NCBI GenBank assembly: GCA_934692665.1
Contig: CAKUUG010000025.1
Span: 1 to 27,647, forward strand
Reading direction: 5' to 3'
From: an uncultured Candidatus Melainabacteria bacterium
GTDB taxonomy: Bacteria > Cyanobacteriota > Vampirovibrionia > Gastranaerophilales > Gastranaerophilaceae
Length of the DNA stretch: 27,647 nt
Shown: in pieces, positions 1-8,220 of the stretch
Layout of the letters: every line of letters begins with the position of its first letter
Position numbering within the stretch: position 1 is the first letter of the stretch
Program-made: the position numbers and the translations under genes
The notes under the pieces: generated by a model
The model's input: the letters and a program-made list of their open reading frames with translations, nothing else
What the model was told of the DNA's origin: nothing
Database searches by the model: none

Positions 1-1385
1 GTAAACCAGGATACTATCCAAAAGCTAACGGTTCTTGTGGAGAATGTACACCGGGTTATGCATGTCCTAATGGAGATAACAGTTGGTATGAGTGTACTGG
101 AGGTACATATTCTAGTTCTAATACAGGAACATCTTGCAGTGATTGTTTATCAAAAACTACAAATTGTGCAAATTGTGATAATAAAACAGGTGCTTGTACA
201 AAATGCAGTGCTGGATATTACCTAGAAAACGGCACTTGCAAAATATGTCCAAAAGGTTATTATTGTGATGGCAAAAATAAAAACGGATGCTATACAGACG
301 AAGCAAATTGTTCTCCAACGGAAGGTGCAGCGTCATGTAGCAAATGTGAAGCGGGTAAATTTGCTTCAACTTCTGACTATTATTATTTAAAACATTTAAT
401 AGGTGTGCAATGTTCTGGCTGCAAAAATGAATATTACTGTCCGGGCGGAGTTGTTCCTGTAGTTTGTCGTAAAAAAACTTCTAACTGTAGTTTATGCATC
501 CCTTCAACGGGTTATTGTACAACATGTGATCCAGGGTACAAATTGGAAAATGGTGCTTGTAGTAGTAGATGTAATGTGACAGCCTGCACCGGCTATTCTT
601 CAGGATGCACATGTTCTAGTTGCCAGAAAGGCTATAGTCTCAAAAATGGAATTTGTATTAATTGTACAGGTATTAAAAATTGTGCAGTTTGTTCTAGTTC
701 TGATAAATGCGAAACATGTGAGTCGGGTTATAGTCTTGATTCAGACTACAAATGTGATTGTAAATCATGGTCTATGAAAATCAAGACAGGCACTTCTACT
801 TTGTGTATGACAAAATACAATGTTGGAGATATGCTTGGAAGTGGTGGAGTAGATATACCAGCTGGTGCAAGTGTAACTAAATACCCTGCTCAATACGATG
901 CTAACAATTATTGTGATGATGACAATAAAAAATGTTGTTGGACTGGTGGTGATTTCTTTAGTGATTATTCGCTATCGGGTATCAATTACCCCGGTAGTGG
1001 TAGAATTCAATGTAATTACTATGCTGCTAGTGCAATCTGCGCAAATTTGGGATCTGGATGGAGATTGCCTAGTTTGGATGAAATAGAAGTTGCTGTAAAA
1101 AACTATTCAAAAAACAAAACTGTTGATGGATTACAAATTTGTAGTTATGTAAGTAATGCAGGCTTAACCAGATGCAATGACAAGAAAAAACAATGTAGGG
1201 TTATAACTGGTTCTAATAGTGCTGCCCGTGATTCTGAATATTGTTACCCTGGTAGTCTGTGGTCAAATGAATACCATCCCCCAGTTGCATATAATATGGA
1301 TATAAATGGTGGTAGTCTCGATCGAAGATACAATGGTACTTTGCAATATGGCAGATCTGTCAGATGTGTTAAAAAAATAGAATAG
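1..1385 (+). CDS. Cysteine-rich repeat surface protein with FISUMP/DUF1566-like C-terminus, 5'-truncated
   Basis: The reading frame is open from base 3 and enters from outside the window, so the start is missing; the internal GTG at 405 is not the true start. The visible part is about 460 residues. The first ~250 residues are runs of CxxC and C-x-x-GY units (for example CTPGYACP, CSAGYYLENGTC, CEAGK), the spacing seen in EGF/furin-like and GCC2/GCC3-type repeats. The last ~200 residues look different: CCWTGG, a Tyr/Ala-rich stretch ending ICANLGSGWRLPSLDE, then LWSNEY and finally YGRSVRCVK. WRLP...LWS...VRCV is the pattern of the FISUMP/DUF1566 module found on bacterial surface and lipoproteins. 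So many paired cysteines suggest an oxidised extracytoplasmic protein. Secretion signal and function cannot be seen. A strong terminator follows the stop. Confidence 0.8.
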   Translation, partial: KPGYYPKANGSCGECTPGYACPNGDNSWYECTGGTYSSSNTGTSCSDCLSKTTNCANCDNKTGACTKCSAGYYLENGTCKICPKGYYCDGKNKNGCYTDEANCSPTEGAASCSKCEAGKFASTSDYYYLKHLIGVQCSGCKNEYYCPGGVVPVVCRKKTSNCSLCIPSTGYCTTCDPGYKLENGACSSRCNVTACTGYSSGCTCSSCQKGYSLKNGICINCTGIKNCAVCSSSDKCETCESGYSLDSDYKCDCKSWSMKIKTGTSTLCMTKYNVGDMLGSGGVDIPAGASVTKYPAQYDANNYCDDDNKKCCWTGGDFFSDYSLSGINYPGSGRIQCNYYAASAICANLGSGWRLPSLDEIEVAVKNYSKNKTVDGLQICSYVSNAGLTRCNDKKKQCRVITGSNSAARDSEYCYPGSLWSNEYHPPVAYNMDINGGSLDRRYNGTLQYGRSVRCVKKIE

Positions 1386-1408
1386 TAAACATCCAATATT
1401 TCAATTCG

Positions 1409-1437
1409 CAAGGGGGAATTTATTCCCCTTTTTTTAT
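1409..1437 (+). terminator. Rho-independent terminator of the Cys-rich protein gene
   Basis: AAGGGGGAA, loop TTTA, TTCCCCTT followed by a T run. The stem is G/C-rich with one G-U pair. It lies about 25 nt after the stop codon. Confidence 0.85.
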
Positions 1438-1479
1438 GTAAAAATTTGCTTTTTTGAAAAAAATAATTAATTATCTATT

Positions 1480-1866
1480 ATGAAAAATGTTTTAATTACT
1501 TTTTTGAAAAGCAAGAGCAATTGTTCGCACAAAAATGCCCTTTTATATTGTGAAAACGGTTATTGTCCTGATTGTGGCGAATATTTGGTAAAAAATTATT
1601 ACATAGTAAGATGCTCTAGATGTGATATAAAACGTGAAGCAAAAATATTTTGGGGTGAAGTTGTTCCAAAAGACAAATATTGTTCAAACTGCGGGGAAAG
1701 AGATTTTTATATAGAAAAAATTGATAAAGTAAATTTTGTCGATGCAAATTATGCAGTTTGTCTAAAAGAAATAGCAAATGAAACTTTATCAACTCATCCT
1801 GAAGCACAAATCTGGGTCGATGAAGGCAATAATACGGTTAAACAACTGAAAAACCCTGTTGCATAA
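1480..1866 (+). CDS. Small zinc-ribbon-like protein of unknown function
   Basis: 128 residues with no recognised family. Cysteine pairs near the N-terminus (CPDCGEY, CSRCD) and in the middle (CSNCGER) look like two zinc-ribbon knuckles, suggesting one or two structural zinc sites. There is no signal peptide or membrane segment, so it is probably cytoplasmic. The ATG has no clear Shine-Dalgarno; upstream is the A/T-rich AATTATCTATT. The stop is separated by one base from the stop of dnaE on the other strand, so any transcript past the end runs antisense into dnaE; I see no terminator between them. That it is a real gene rests on the cysteine pattern and on there being no competing frame. Confidence 0.65.
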   Translation: MKNVLITFLKSKSNCSHKNALLYCENGYCPDCGEYLVKNYYIVRCSRCDIKREAKIFWGEVVPKDKYCSNCGERDFYIEKIDKVNFVDANYAVCLKEIANETLSTHPEAQIWVDEGNNTVKQLKNPVA

Positions 1867-1867
1867 G

Positions 1868-4800
1868 TTATTTAAGAGAATTTATTTCAATTTCAACCTT
1901 GTTTTTAAATGCTGATTCAATTTCTTGTCTAAGATTGTCTTGTGTATTTACCCAGAGATGATGATTTGTGAGCATTTGGTAATTTTGTATATTATCGAAC
2001 TCATCAGGAGCACTAAACTCAATTACAACAGGGTTTTCACCTTTGTGCTTGGCTAAAACTTCTTTTAAGTAGATATTTTCTTCACTCTTTAATTCAGTCA
2101 AATATTTAATTTTTACCAAATCAACATTAGTAATAGGTTTTACTTCATTAACTTGTAGATTGATTTCTTCATCTCTTATGCTGACTTTTGCTTTTAAAAT
2201 AACTTTTTGATCTGATTCAATTTCTGCACCAAATTTTTCAACGACTTTTGGAAAAACAACAAAACCTATCCTACTTGTTAAATCTTCTATTGTGCCTGTT
2301 TTTATAAATTTTGTCGGATCTTTTTTTGTAGGTTTTTGAATGACTTGTGACAACAATCCGCACAATGTAACGTTTGAATCAGGTTTTGGTGATTCTAAAA
2401 CATCAGAAATTGTTTGTGTCGTAATGTATTTTAGAGTGTCTTTAATAGATTCTAACGGGTGCGATGTTACATAAATGCCCATTAATTCTTTTTCAAATTG
2501 TTGTATTTGTGCGTCTGTAAATTCTTCATCCGGAGTTCCTGACATTTGGAACGTTGGAATATTGAGTTCTTCTTGAGCTTCAGCAGAAATTGCACTAAAC
2601 AAGCTTACTTGTCCTGATGATTTTGCTTTTGCAGAGTTTTGAACAAATTCTACAACTTTGTCTATGTTTTCAAGACATTGTTTTCTTGATTTTTCAATTG
2701 TAGAAAATGCTCCGGCTTTAATTAAACTTTCCAAGGTTCTTTTATTTAAGCATTTAGAATCTACACGAGAACAAAAATCATACAAGCTTTCAAAGGGTTT
2801 ATTCTTTCTTTCTTCTTCAATTTGTTCGATTACAGCTTCGCCAACATTTTTTATAGAAGCTAAACCAAAACGAATATTGTTTCCGTCAGGTGTAAATTGG
2901 GAATTTGATTTGTTTATGTCTGGGGCTAAAACTTCTATTCCTTGTGATTGACATTGAAGAATGTATTGTTGGGTTTTTTCTTGTTTATCGCAAACAGAAG
3001 TAAGCATTGCACACATAAATTCTACAGGATAGTGAGCTTTTAGATATGCAGTTTGATAAGCAACAAAAGCATAGGCAGAAGAGTGAGCTTTGTTAAAGCA
3101 ATATTTTGCAAAACTTTCTATTTGTTCAAAAAGTGCAATAGCTTTTTCTCTTGGCATATCATTTTTTGCGGCTCCTGCAACAAAAATTTCTTTTTGCTCG
3201 GCCATTTCAAGAAGTTTCTTTTTACCCATCATACGGCGAACTTTGTCTGCACCGCCCAATGTGTAGCCTGCCAGTGTCTGAAATATTGCCATAATCTGCT
3301 CTTGATAGACAATAGTTCCATAAGTATCTTTTAATATGCTTTCGAGCAAAGGGTGAGCATATTCGACTTTTTGACGACCATGTTTTCTGTCTACGAAATC
3401 ATCAATCATCCCTGCTTCGATAGGCCCTGGACGATATAGCGCAACAAGAGCACCAATATCTTCAAACACACTCGGTTTTAACCTTTTGACCAGTTTTTTC
3501 ATTCCGCCGGATTCAAGCTGGAATACTGCATCGGTTTCGCCTCTTGACAATAGCTCAAAAGTCATTTTGTCATTAAGAGGAATCCTATTAATATTGATTG
3601 ATTTTCCTGTTCTTTCTTTAACCAAATCAAGAGCATCTTGAATAATGGTCAAAGTTTCAAGCCCCAGAAAGTCCATTTTCAAAAGACCTATTTTTTCAAT
3701 CCCCGCCATAGGGTACTGGGTTTCTGTCGATTTTTCTTTTGACAATGTAACGGGAATAATTTCACTCATTGGTTTTGGTGCAATAATTACACCTGCTGCG
3801 TGCGTTCCTGTTTGGTTCTTTAAACCTTCCATGTGCAGTGCTTCATCGACCAGACTTTGGACTTGGGGATTTTCTTCGCATAGTTTTTTTAGTTCCATCC
3901 CATCCAATAAAGCATCTTTTAGCTTTGTTCCGGGGTTGGAAGGTACCATGCCTGCCCATGTATTTGCTTGTTGAAAAGGAATATCATAAACTCTACAAAC
4001 CGCTTTTAGAGCAGCTTTTGCGGCCAATGTACCAAAAGTGATAATTTGACACACATGGTCTTTTCCCCAACGCTCTGATACGTATTCTATTACTTCTCCA
4101 CGTCTTCTTTGACAAAAATCAATATCGACATCGGGCATTGATATACGTTCCGGATTTAAAAATCTTTCAAACAAGAGCTTGTGTTCAATTGGGTCTAATT
4201 CTGTAATTCCCAATGAATACGCAACAATACTGCCTGCTGCAGAACCTCTTCCGGGTCCAACGGGAATGCCGTGTTCTTTTGCCCAGTTAATAAAGTCCCA
4301 CGTCAACAAGAAATACGCCGGAAATCCCATATGAAAAATAACGCCTTTTTCATATTCATATCTTTCTATTATAGAATCAGGGATAGGGTCGCCATAGCGT
4401 TCTTTTAGCCCTTTTATGCAAAGATGATTGAAGTATTCCTGTTCATTGAAACCTTCAGGACAAGGGAATTTTGGCAAATATTCTTTGGTTTTTCCGAATT
4501 CCAGTTTGTCCATTTTGAAATCACACTTGTCTGCGACTTCTACAGTTGTTTCTATGCAGCGATTAAAATAATCTTCATCCATCCATGAAAATGCACGTCT
4601 TAGTTCTTCTACCGTTTTTACATAAAATTCATTAACAGAGAATTTGAAGCGGTTCGGGTTTGCTTTTGATGATTTTGTCTGTTCGCACAATAACGTATCA
4701 TGCCAAGAAGCATCTTGTGCTCTTAAATAGTGTGAGTCATTTGTGATTACTGTTTTTACCCCTAATTCTTCAGCTATTTTCATCAGTTCAGGGTTAGAAT

Positions 4801-5392
4801 CTTTTTGTTCTTTTAAGCCATGGTCTTGCAATTCAATATAAAAATCATCACCAAAAAGGTCTTTATAGTATTTTGCTTTTTGACGGGCTTTTTCGAGGTT
4901 TCCATCCAGAATATTTCTTGCGACTTCCCCTTGAATACAAGCAGAAAGACAAATAATATCTTCGTGGTATTTTTCTAAAATTTCATGGTTTATACGTGGT
5001 TTGTAGTAGTAGCCTTGCGTTGTTGCGATAGAATCAAGTTTGCACAAATTGTGGTAACCGTTTTGATTTTTTGCTAATAAAACAAGGTGATACATTGTTT
5101 TTTTGCTTCTATCTTCTATTACATCGCCTTCACAAATATAAAATTCGCAACCAACAATAGGTTTTACGGCTTCAATCTTTTTCTTTAGTTCTTGAACATC
5201 ATCAGTCAACATGTGTGATAACATGTCATTTTTTGCAATAAACATATCCGCACAACCATACATAACCCCGTGGTCTGTAATTGCGATTGCTGGCATGTCG
5301 TTTTCTGCTGCGAATTTGTAAAAATCAGGAATTCTGATTGCTCCATCCAGTAGTGAATATTCAGTGTGAATGTGTAAAGGAACGTACTTCAT
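1868..5392 (-). CDS. dnaE: DNA polymerase III subunit alpha (DnaE type)
   Basis: 1174 residues, usual DnaE length. Polymerises the chromosome as the catalytic subunit of Pol III. The PHP domain starts at residue 5 (LHIHTEYSLLDG; also TDHG at 39-42, CEF at 82-84, NDSH at 218-221). Polymerase motifs follow: GPGRGSAAGSIVAYSLG around 379-395, the acidic PDVDIDF at 420-426 (D421, D423, D425), and ALYRPGPIEAGMIDDF. FAKYCFNKAHSSAYAF contains the position where many cyanobacterial DnaE proteins carry a split intein; here it is uninterrupted. A C-terminal OB-fold region (VTLCGLLSQV onwards) ends the protein. The ATG has no Shine-Dalgarno but an extended -10 (TGATAAAAT) sits 7 nt upstream. Confidence 0.97.
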   Translation of the reverse strand: MKYVPLHIHTEYSLLDGAIRIPDFYKFAAENDMPAIAITDHGVMYGCADMFIAKNDMLSHMLTDDVQELKKKIEAVKPIVGCEFYICEGDVIEDRSKKTMYHLVLLAKNQNGYHNLCKLDSIATTQGYYYKPRINHEILEKYHEDIICLSACIQGEVARNILDGNLEKARQKAKYYKDLFGDDFYIELQDHGLKEQKDSNPELMKIAEELGVKTVITNDSHYLRAQDASWHDTLLCEQTKSSKANPNRFKFSVNEFYVKTVEELRRAFSWMDEDYFNRCIETTVEVADKCDFKMDKLEFGKTKEYLPKFPCPEGFNEQEYFNHLCIKGLKERYGDPIPDSIIERYEYEKGVIFHMGFPAYFLLTWDFINWAKEHGIPVGPGRGSAAGSIVAYSLGITELDPIEHKLLFERFLNPERISMPDVDIDFCQRRRGEVIEYVSERWGKDHVCQIITFGTLAAKAALKAVCRVYDIPFQQANTWAGMVPSNPGTKLKDALLDGMELKKLCEENPQVQSLVDEALHMEGLKNQTGTHAAGVIIAPKPMSEIIPVTLSKEKSTETQYPMAGIEKIGLLKMDFLGLETLTIIQDALDLVKERTGKSININRIPLNDKMTFELLSRGETDAVFQLESGGMKKLVKRLKPSVFEDIGALVALYRPGPIEAGMIDDFVDRKHGRQKVEYAHPLLESILKDTYGTIVYQEQIMAIFQTLAGYTLGGADKVRRMMGKKKLLEMAEQKEIFVAGAAKNDMPREKAIALFEQIESFAKYCFNKAHSSAYAFVAYQTAYLKAHYPVEFMCAMLTSVCDKQEKTQQYILQCQSQGIEVLAPDINKSNSQFTPDGNNIRFGLASIKNVGEAVIEQIEEERKNKPFESLYDFCSRVDSKCLNKRTLESLIKAGAFSTIEKSRKQCLENIDKVVEFVQNSAKAKSSGQVSLFSAISAEAQEELNIPTFQMSGTPDEEFTDAQIQQFEKELMGIYVTSHPLESIKDTLKYITTQTISDVLESPKPDSNVTLCGLLSQVIQKPTKKDPTKFIKTGTIEDLTSRIGFVVFPKVVEKFGAEIESDQKVILKAKVSIRDEEINLQVNEVKPITNVDLVKIKYLTELKSEENIYLKEVLAKHKGENPVVIEFSAPDEFDNIQNYQMLTNHHLWVNTQDNLRQEIESAFKNKVEIEINSLK

Positions 5393-5399
5393 AATTTCA

Positions 5400-5408
5400 A
5401 TTTTATCA
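5400..5408 (-). promoter_or_regulatory. Extended -10 of dnaE, suggesting a leaderless mRNA
   Basis: On the minus strand TGATAAAAT ends 7 nt before the dnaE ATG, so transcription would start at or next to the start codon. No clear -35 and no Shine-Dalgarno are seen. Confidence 0.5.
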
Positions 5409-5455
5409 TGAGTTAAATTCTTGTGCGGCGTATTTGAATTTATGTAAATTTTTGT

Positions 5456-5489
5456 TCAAAAAAGACTACACAAAATCTCTGTGTAGTCT
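5456..5489 (-). terminator. Rho-independent terminator of the SLH protein gene
   Basis: Perfect 10-bp stem AGACTACACA/TGTGTAGTCT (5463-5472 with 5480-5489), 7-nt loop, then TTTTTT on the minus strand. It lies about 55 nt past the SLH gene stop and isolates dnaE from it. Confidence 0.9.
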
Positions 5490-5544
5490 AAAACTATCGT
5501 TAGTTTTTCTTTATTATTTATGAAGTGTTTTGCCAACTTCTTTT

Positions 5545-7539
5545 TTATTGTCCAAAAGCAATTGTTATTTTTTCTTTTGGATTAACTTTTGAAATTGGGT
5601 TTCCTGATGGGTCTACTAAATATGTTAATTCATCCCCTGTCGTTTGGAACAATCCCATTGTTCCGCTTAGGGCAGTTCTTGTTAAATCTACAGGAGCTTT
5701 CAATGTGGTTTTGATGCCGTCTTGATAGCTTCTTCCTGCAGCTTTAAATTTTCCGCTTAACAATTCAGAAGTACCAACGCCTGTTTGGTCTAACAATCCT
5801 TCAGCTGCATTTGATATACCTATTGCAGCACCACCAACGGTTCTACCCGCAGTACCGATTATTGTACCTGCCCAAGTGAATGGAAGTTGTACCAATCTTA
5901 GTACTCCGTTTATTTCTTTTTGTCTTTGGACTTGTGCAGTTAGTATTTGTTTTGGCAAATTAGCCTTGCATCCTTTGCAATCAATAATTTGATTGAATGA
6001 AAGTCTGATACTACCCGGACAATTTTTTGATGGTCTTGTTACTTCGACTACTTTACCTCTAACAGTTGAACCACAAGGGAATGTTTTTCCGTCTATTGTT
6101 ATTTCGGATGTTGTTGTCGCTGCAAACTGTTCGCCAACATTAACATGTTTTGCATTGATAATATCATTCATTGTAAGTTCAAGTGTTGGTATTGTAATTC
6201 GTTGTTCTTTTTCTATATAGGTTTTACCACCCATATCTTGGCTTGCAGTTTTGGTTGATTTGTCATAACCACCTGCAAGACGCATACCTTGTAACATTGC
6301 ACTTGTTTCGGCACGTGTTGCTTTGTCATTTGGTCTTATGTAGTCTTGGTTACGTTCGTTTTTCAATGCACCATTTTCGATAGCTTTTGCAACACATTCT
6401 CTTGCCCAACAAGGAACTTTGGCTCCATCTTTGTATTGAGATAGTATTTGTTCAGCTTTTGCTGAGTCCATTGGACAATTTATACCTTTAGACATAATAG
6501 TCAAAGCTTCGCTTCTTGTTACATTTTCGTTAGGTGCAAACATTGTTGAAGATTTTCCTGCAACCATATTTTCGCTTGCAGCTTTTGAAATATAGTTGTG
6601 TGCCCAATGTGAGGCTGGAACATCTCTAAATGTCAATGTTTCACAGTTTGAAGTAGCGTCTAGATTGTATCCTTTGACAACCATTGTTGCAAGTTCTGCT
6701 CTTGAAACTTTTCTGTTTGGTTTGAACATACCATCAGGATAACCTTCTAACACACATTGTTCTGTTAAGCGGTTGATATCAGATGCTGCCCAATAGCTAT
6801 CATATACATCAGGATATTGTTGAGCGTTGATATCTGCTGCAGCACCTGTCATACCCAAGCATCCACATGGTTCTTTTGTTACTTTTATTATATCCATGTG
6901 TGTTGCAGATGACACATTTTGTGGACAGTCGCAGTTATATTTTGGCATATCTTCTGCTCTGATAACAGGAGCAGCACCACCTGTCGGACATCCGCAGTTG
7001 CATTCAACCGGAACACCTTTGTAATTTGGTGTCAATAATGACTCATTTATTGTTGCATTATTCAAATTTTCACCAACTTGTGCTGTATTGGAATTTGAAT
7101 AAACGGCTCCGGGATATGCGTATGTTTGGTGATTGTAGGGTTTTGTTTCAATACAAGGAGCAGCGGCACCTGTTGGGCATCCACAGTCTGATTTTTGTTG
7201 TGGTACTCTATTGCAGTCGCAATCGTATTTTGGCGTTTCTTTACAACCACAGTCAGGTTTTTTTACTTTTTCACATGGGTCACATGGAGCAGCGGCACCT
7301 GTTTGGCAATCACAGTCTGATTTTTTCTTAAATAAACTAAAACTTTTTTTGTTGCATTTACAATCGCATTGTTTACATTTTGAACATGTTGCATTATCCG
7401 GTGTAACGATTTCGGATTGTGATTTGTTGCAGTCGCAATCACTACTTACCGGACAAGCTGCAAATGTCATTGGAACTGTTAATGCAAGTGCACAACATGT
7501 CATTGTTGCACCTGATAGAAACATTCTTTTTATAGTCAT
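5545..7539 (-). CDS. Secreted Cys-rich protein with three S-layer homology (SLH) domains
   Basis: 664 residues from the chosen ATG at 7539, which has AGGAGG four bases upstream and begins a signal peptide (MTIKRMFLSGATMTCC...). An ATG 30 codons upstream would put a charged tail ahead of the signal. Cleavage is near TFAAC; the Cys there could make it a lipoprotein, but the box is imperfect. Residues ~29-235 are Cys-rich with repeats of C-G/D-C plus TGAAAP (QTGAAAP, PTGAAAP, PTGGAAP, MTGAAAD). Three SLH domains follow at ~242-292, 303-355 and 367-422 (EGYPDGMFKPNRKVSRAE; FRDVPASHWAH; YIRPNDKATRAE). SLH domains anchor envelope proteins to peptidoglycan-linked polymers. The C-terminal ~240 residues contain a GSTVRGKVVEV stretch and a Gly-rich helical part, but no porin barrel I can recognise. 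Confidence 0.88.
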   Translation of the reverse strand: MTIKRMFLSGATMTCCALALTVPMTFAACPVSSDCDCNKSQSEIVTPDNATCSKCKQCDCKCNKKSFSLFKKKSDCDCQTGAAAPCDPCEKVKKPDCGCKETPKYDCDCNRVPQQKSDCGCPTGAAAPCIETKPYNHQTYAYPGAVYSNSNTAQVGENLNNATINESLLTPNYKGVPVECNCGCPTGGAAPVIRAEDMPKYNCDCPQNVSSATHMDIIKVTKEPCGCLGMTGAAADINAQQYPDVYDSYWAASDINRLTEQCVLEGYPDGMFKPNRKVSRAELATMVVKGYNLDATSNCETLTFRDVPASHWAHNYISKAASENMVAGKSSTMFAPNENVTRSEALTIMSKGINCPMDSAKAEQILSQYKDGAKVPCWARECVAKAIENGALKNERNQDYIRPNDKATRAETSAMLQGMRLAGGYDKSTKTASQDMGGKTYIEKEQRITIPTLELTMNDIINAKHVNVGEQFAATTTSEITIDGKTFPCGSTVRGKVVEVTRPSKNCPGSIRLSFNQIIDCKGCKANLPKQILTAQVQRQKEINGVLRLVQLPFTWAGTIIGTAGRTVGGAAIGISNAAEGLLDQTGVGTSELLSGKFKAAGRSYQDGIKTTLKAPVDLTRTALSGTMGLFQTTGDELTYLVDPSGNPISKVNPKEKITIAFGQ
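6968..7326 (-). repeat. Imperfect direct repeats encoding the CGCPTGAAAP units
   Basis: Two near-identical ~41-bp copies at 7157-7197 and 7286-7326 share GGAGCAGCGGCACCTGTT and CACAGTCTGATTTTT on the plus strand. A more diverged copy lies at about 6968-7000 (GGAGCAGCACCACCTGT). They sit in frame in the SLH gene and point to unit duplication. Confidence 0.75.
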
Positions 7540-7626
7540 TTTTCCTCCTTTGTTGGCAAAATTTTTATCGCAGAATTTTAAAATTTCTGTTAAAATTATG
7601 CGTTTATTTCTTTTGCGTTTCATTAC

Positions 7627-7659
7627 CAAAAAAGGTTATCCGAAATGCTAATATTTCAG
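7627..7659 (-). terminator. Probable terminator after queH
   Basis: On the minus strand CTGAAAT/ATTTCGG forms a 7-bp stem (one G-U pair) with a 6-nt loop, followed a few bases later by TTTTTT. It is weaker than the other terminators here. Confidence 0.4.
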
Positions 7660-7675
7660 ACTTATATTTTGTAAT

Positions 7676-8209
7676 CTATCTTATTGAAAATTTACAACCA
7701 CAGTAATTTTGGGCATACATGTTGTTTTCTTTTGCGATTTGTCTTGAAATTTTGAAGCCGTTTTGCTTTTTAAAATTGTATTTTAAAAAATTCAAATCGT
7801 ATTTTTTTGCAATTTCAATTCCAACTGAAAAAATTTGGTCGGAATTTTTATGAGGCGAAACAGAAAGTGTTGTTGTAAAATCTTTAATATTTTTTTCTTT
7901 GGCAAAAATTGCCGTTTTTTCTAATCTTAAATAAAAACATTTCGTGCAGCGAGAACCTTTTTCGGGTTCATTTTCGTATCCTTTTACATAACTAAAGAAC
8001 AATTCTGAATCCCAGCTGTCTTCATAATATTCTATGTTTTTTATTTTGCAATAATTTTGAAGTTCTTTTCTTCTTGTTTCGTATTCTTCAAAAGGAAAAA
8101 TGTTTGGATTGCAAAAAAATACTACAGGCAAGTATCCGTCTTGTTTTAATTTTTCTATCGGATAGCTCGCACAAGGAGCACAACATGCATGTAGTATTAT
8201 CTTTTTCAT
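7676..8209 (-). CDS. queH: Epoxyqueuosine reductase QueH
   Basis: 177 residues, typical of the QueH (DUF208) family, which performs the last step of queuosine synthesis: reduction of epoxyqueuosine to queuosine in the wobble position of GUN-anticodon tRNAs. Visible motifs are the N-terminal HACCAPC (C9, C10, C13), RCTKC (C88, C91) with LRLEKTA just after, the TTTLSVSPHKN stretch, and CGC near the end (C170, C172). These cysteines are the family's metal/Fe-S ligands. It starts 11 bp after the VKOR-DsbA stop, so the two are probably co-transcribed. No strong Shine-Dalgarno. The other queuosine genes are not in this window. Confidence 0.93.
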   Translation of the reverse strand: MKKIILHACCAPCASYPIEKLKQDGYLPVVFFCNPNIFPFEEYETRRKELQNYCKIKNIEYYEDSWDSELFFSYVKGYENEPEKGSRCTKCFYLRLEKTAIFAKEKNIKDFTTTLSVSPHKNSDQIFSVGIEIAKKYDLNFLKYNFKKQNGFKISRQIAKENNMYAQNYCGCKFSIR

Positions 8210-8220
8210 AACTTCTATCT

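Noticed and set aside
405..1385. Complete gene starting at GTG 405
   Set aside because: The same frame is open upstream to the window edge with the same Cys-repeat pattern, so the gene is truncated, not complete.
7540..7629. 30-residue N-terminal extension of the SLH protein
   Set aside because: It would precede the signal peptide and run through the AGGAGG ribosome site, so the ATG at 7539 is preferred.
7026..7651. Plus-strand ORFs with repeated sequence opposite the SLH gene
   Set aside because: They mirror the Cys-rich repeats of the minus-strand gene and have no start signals of their own.
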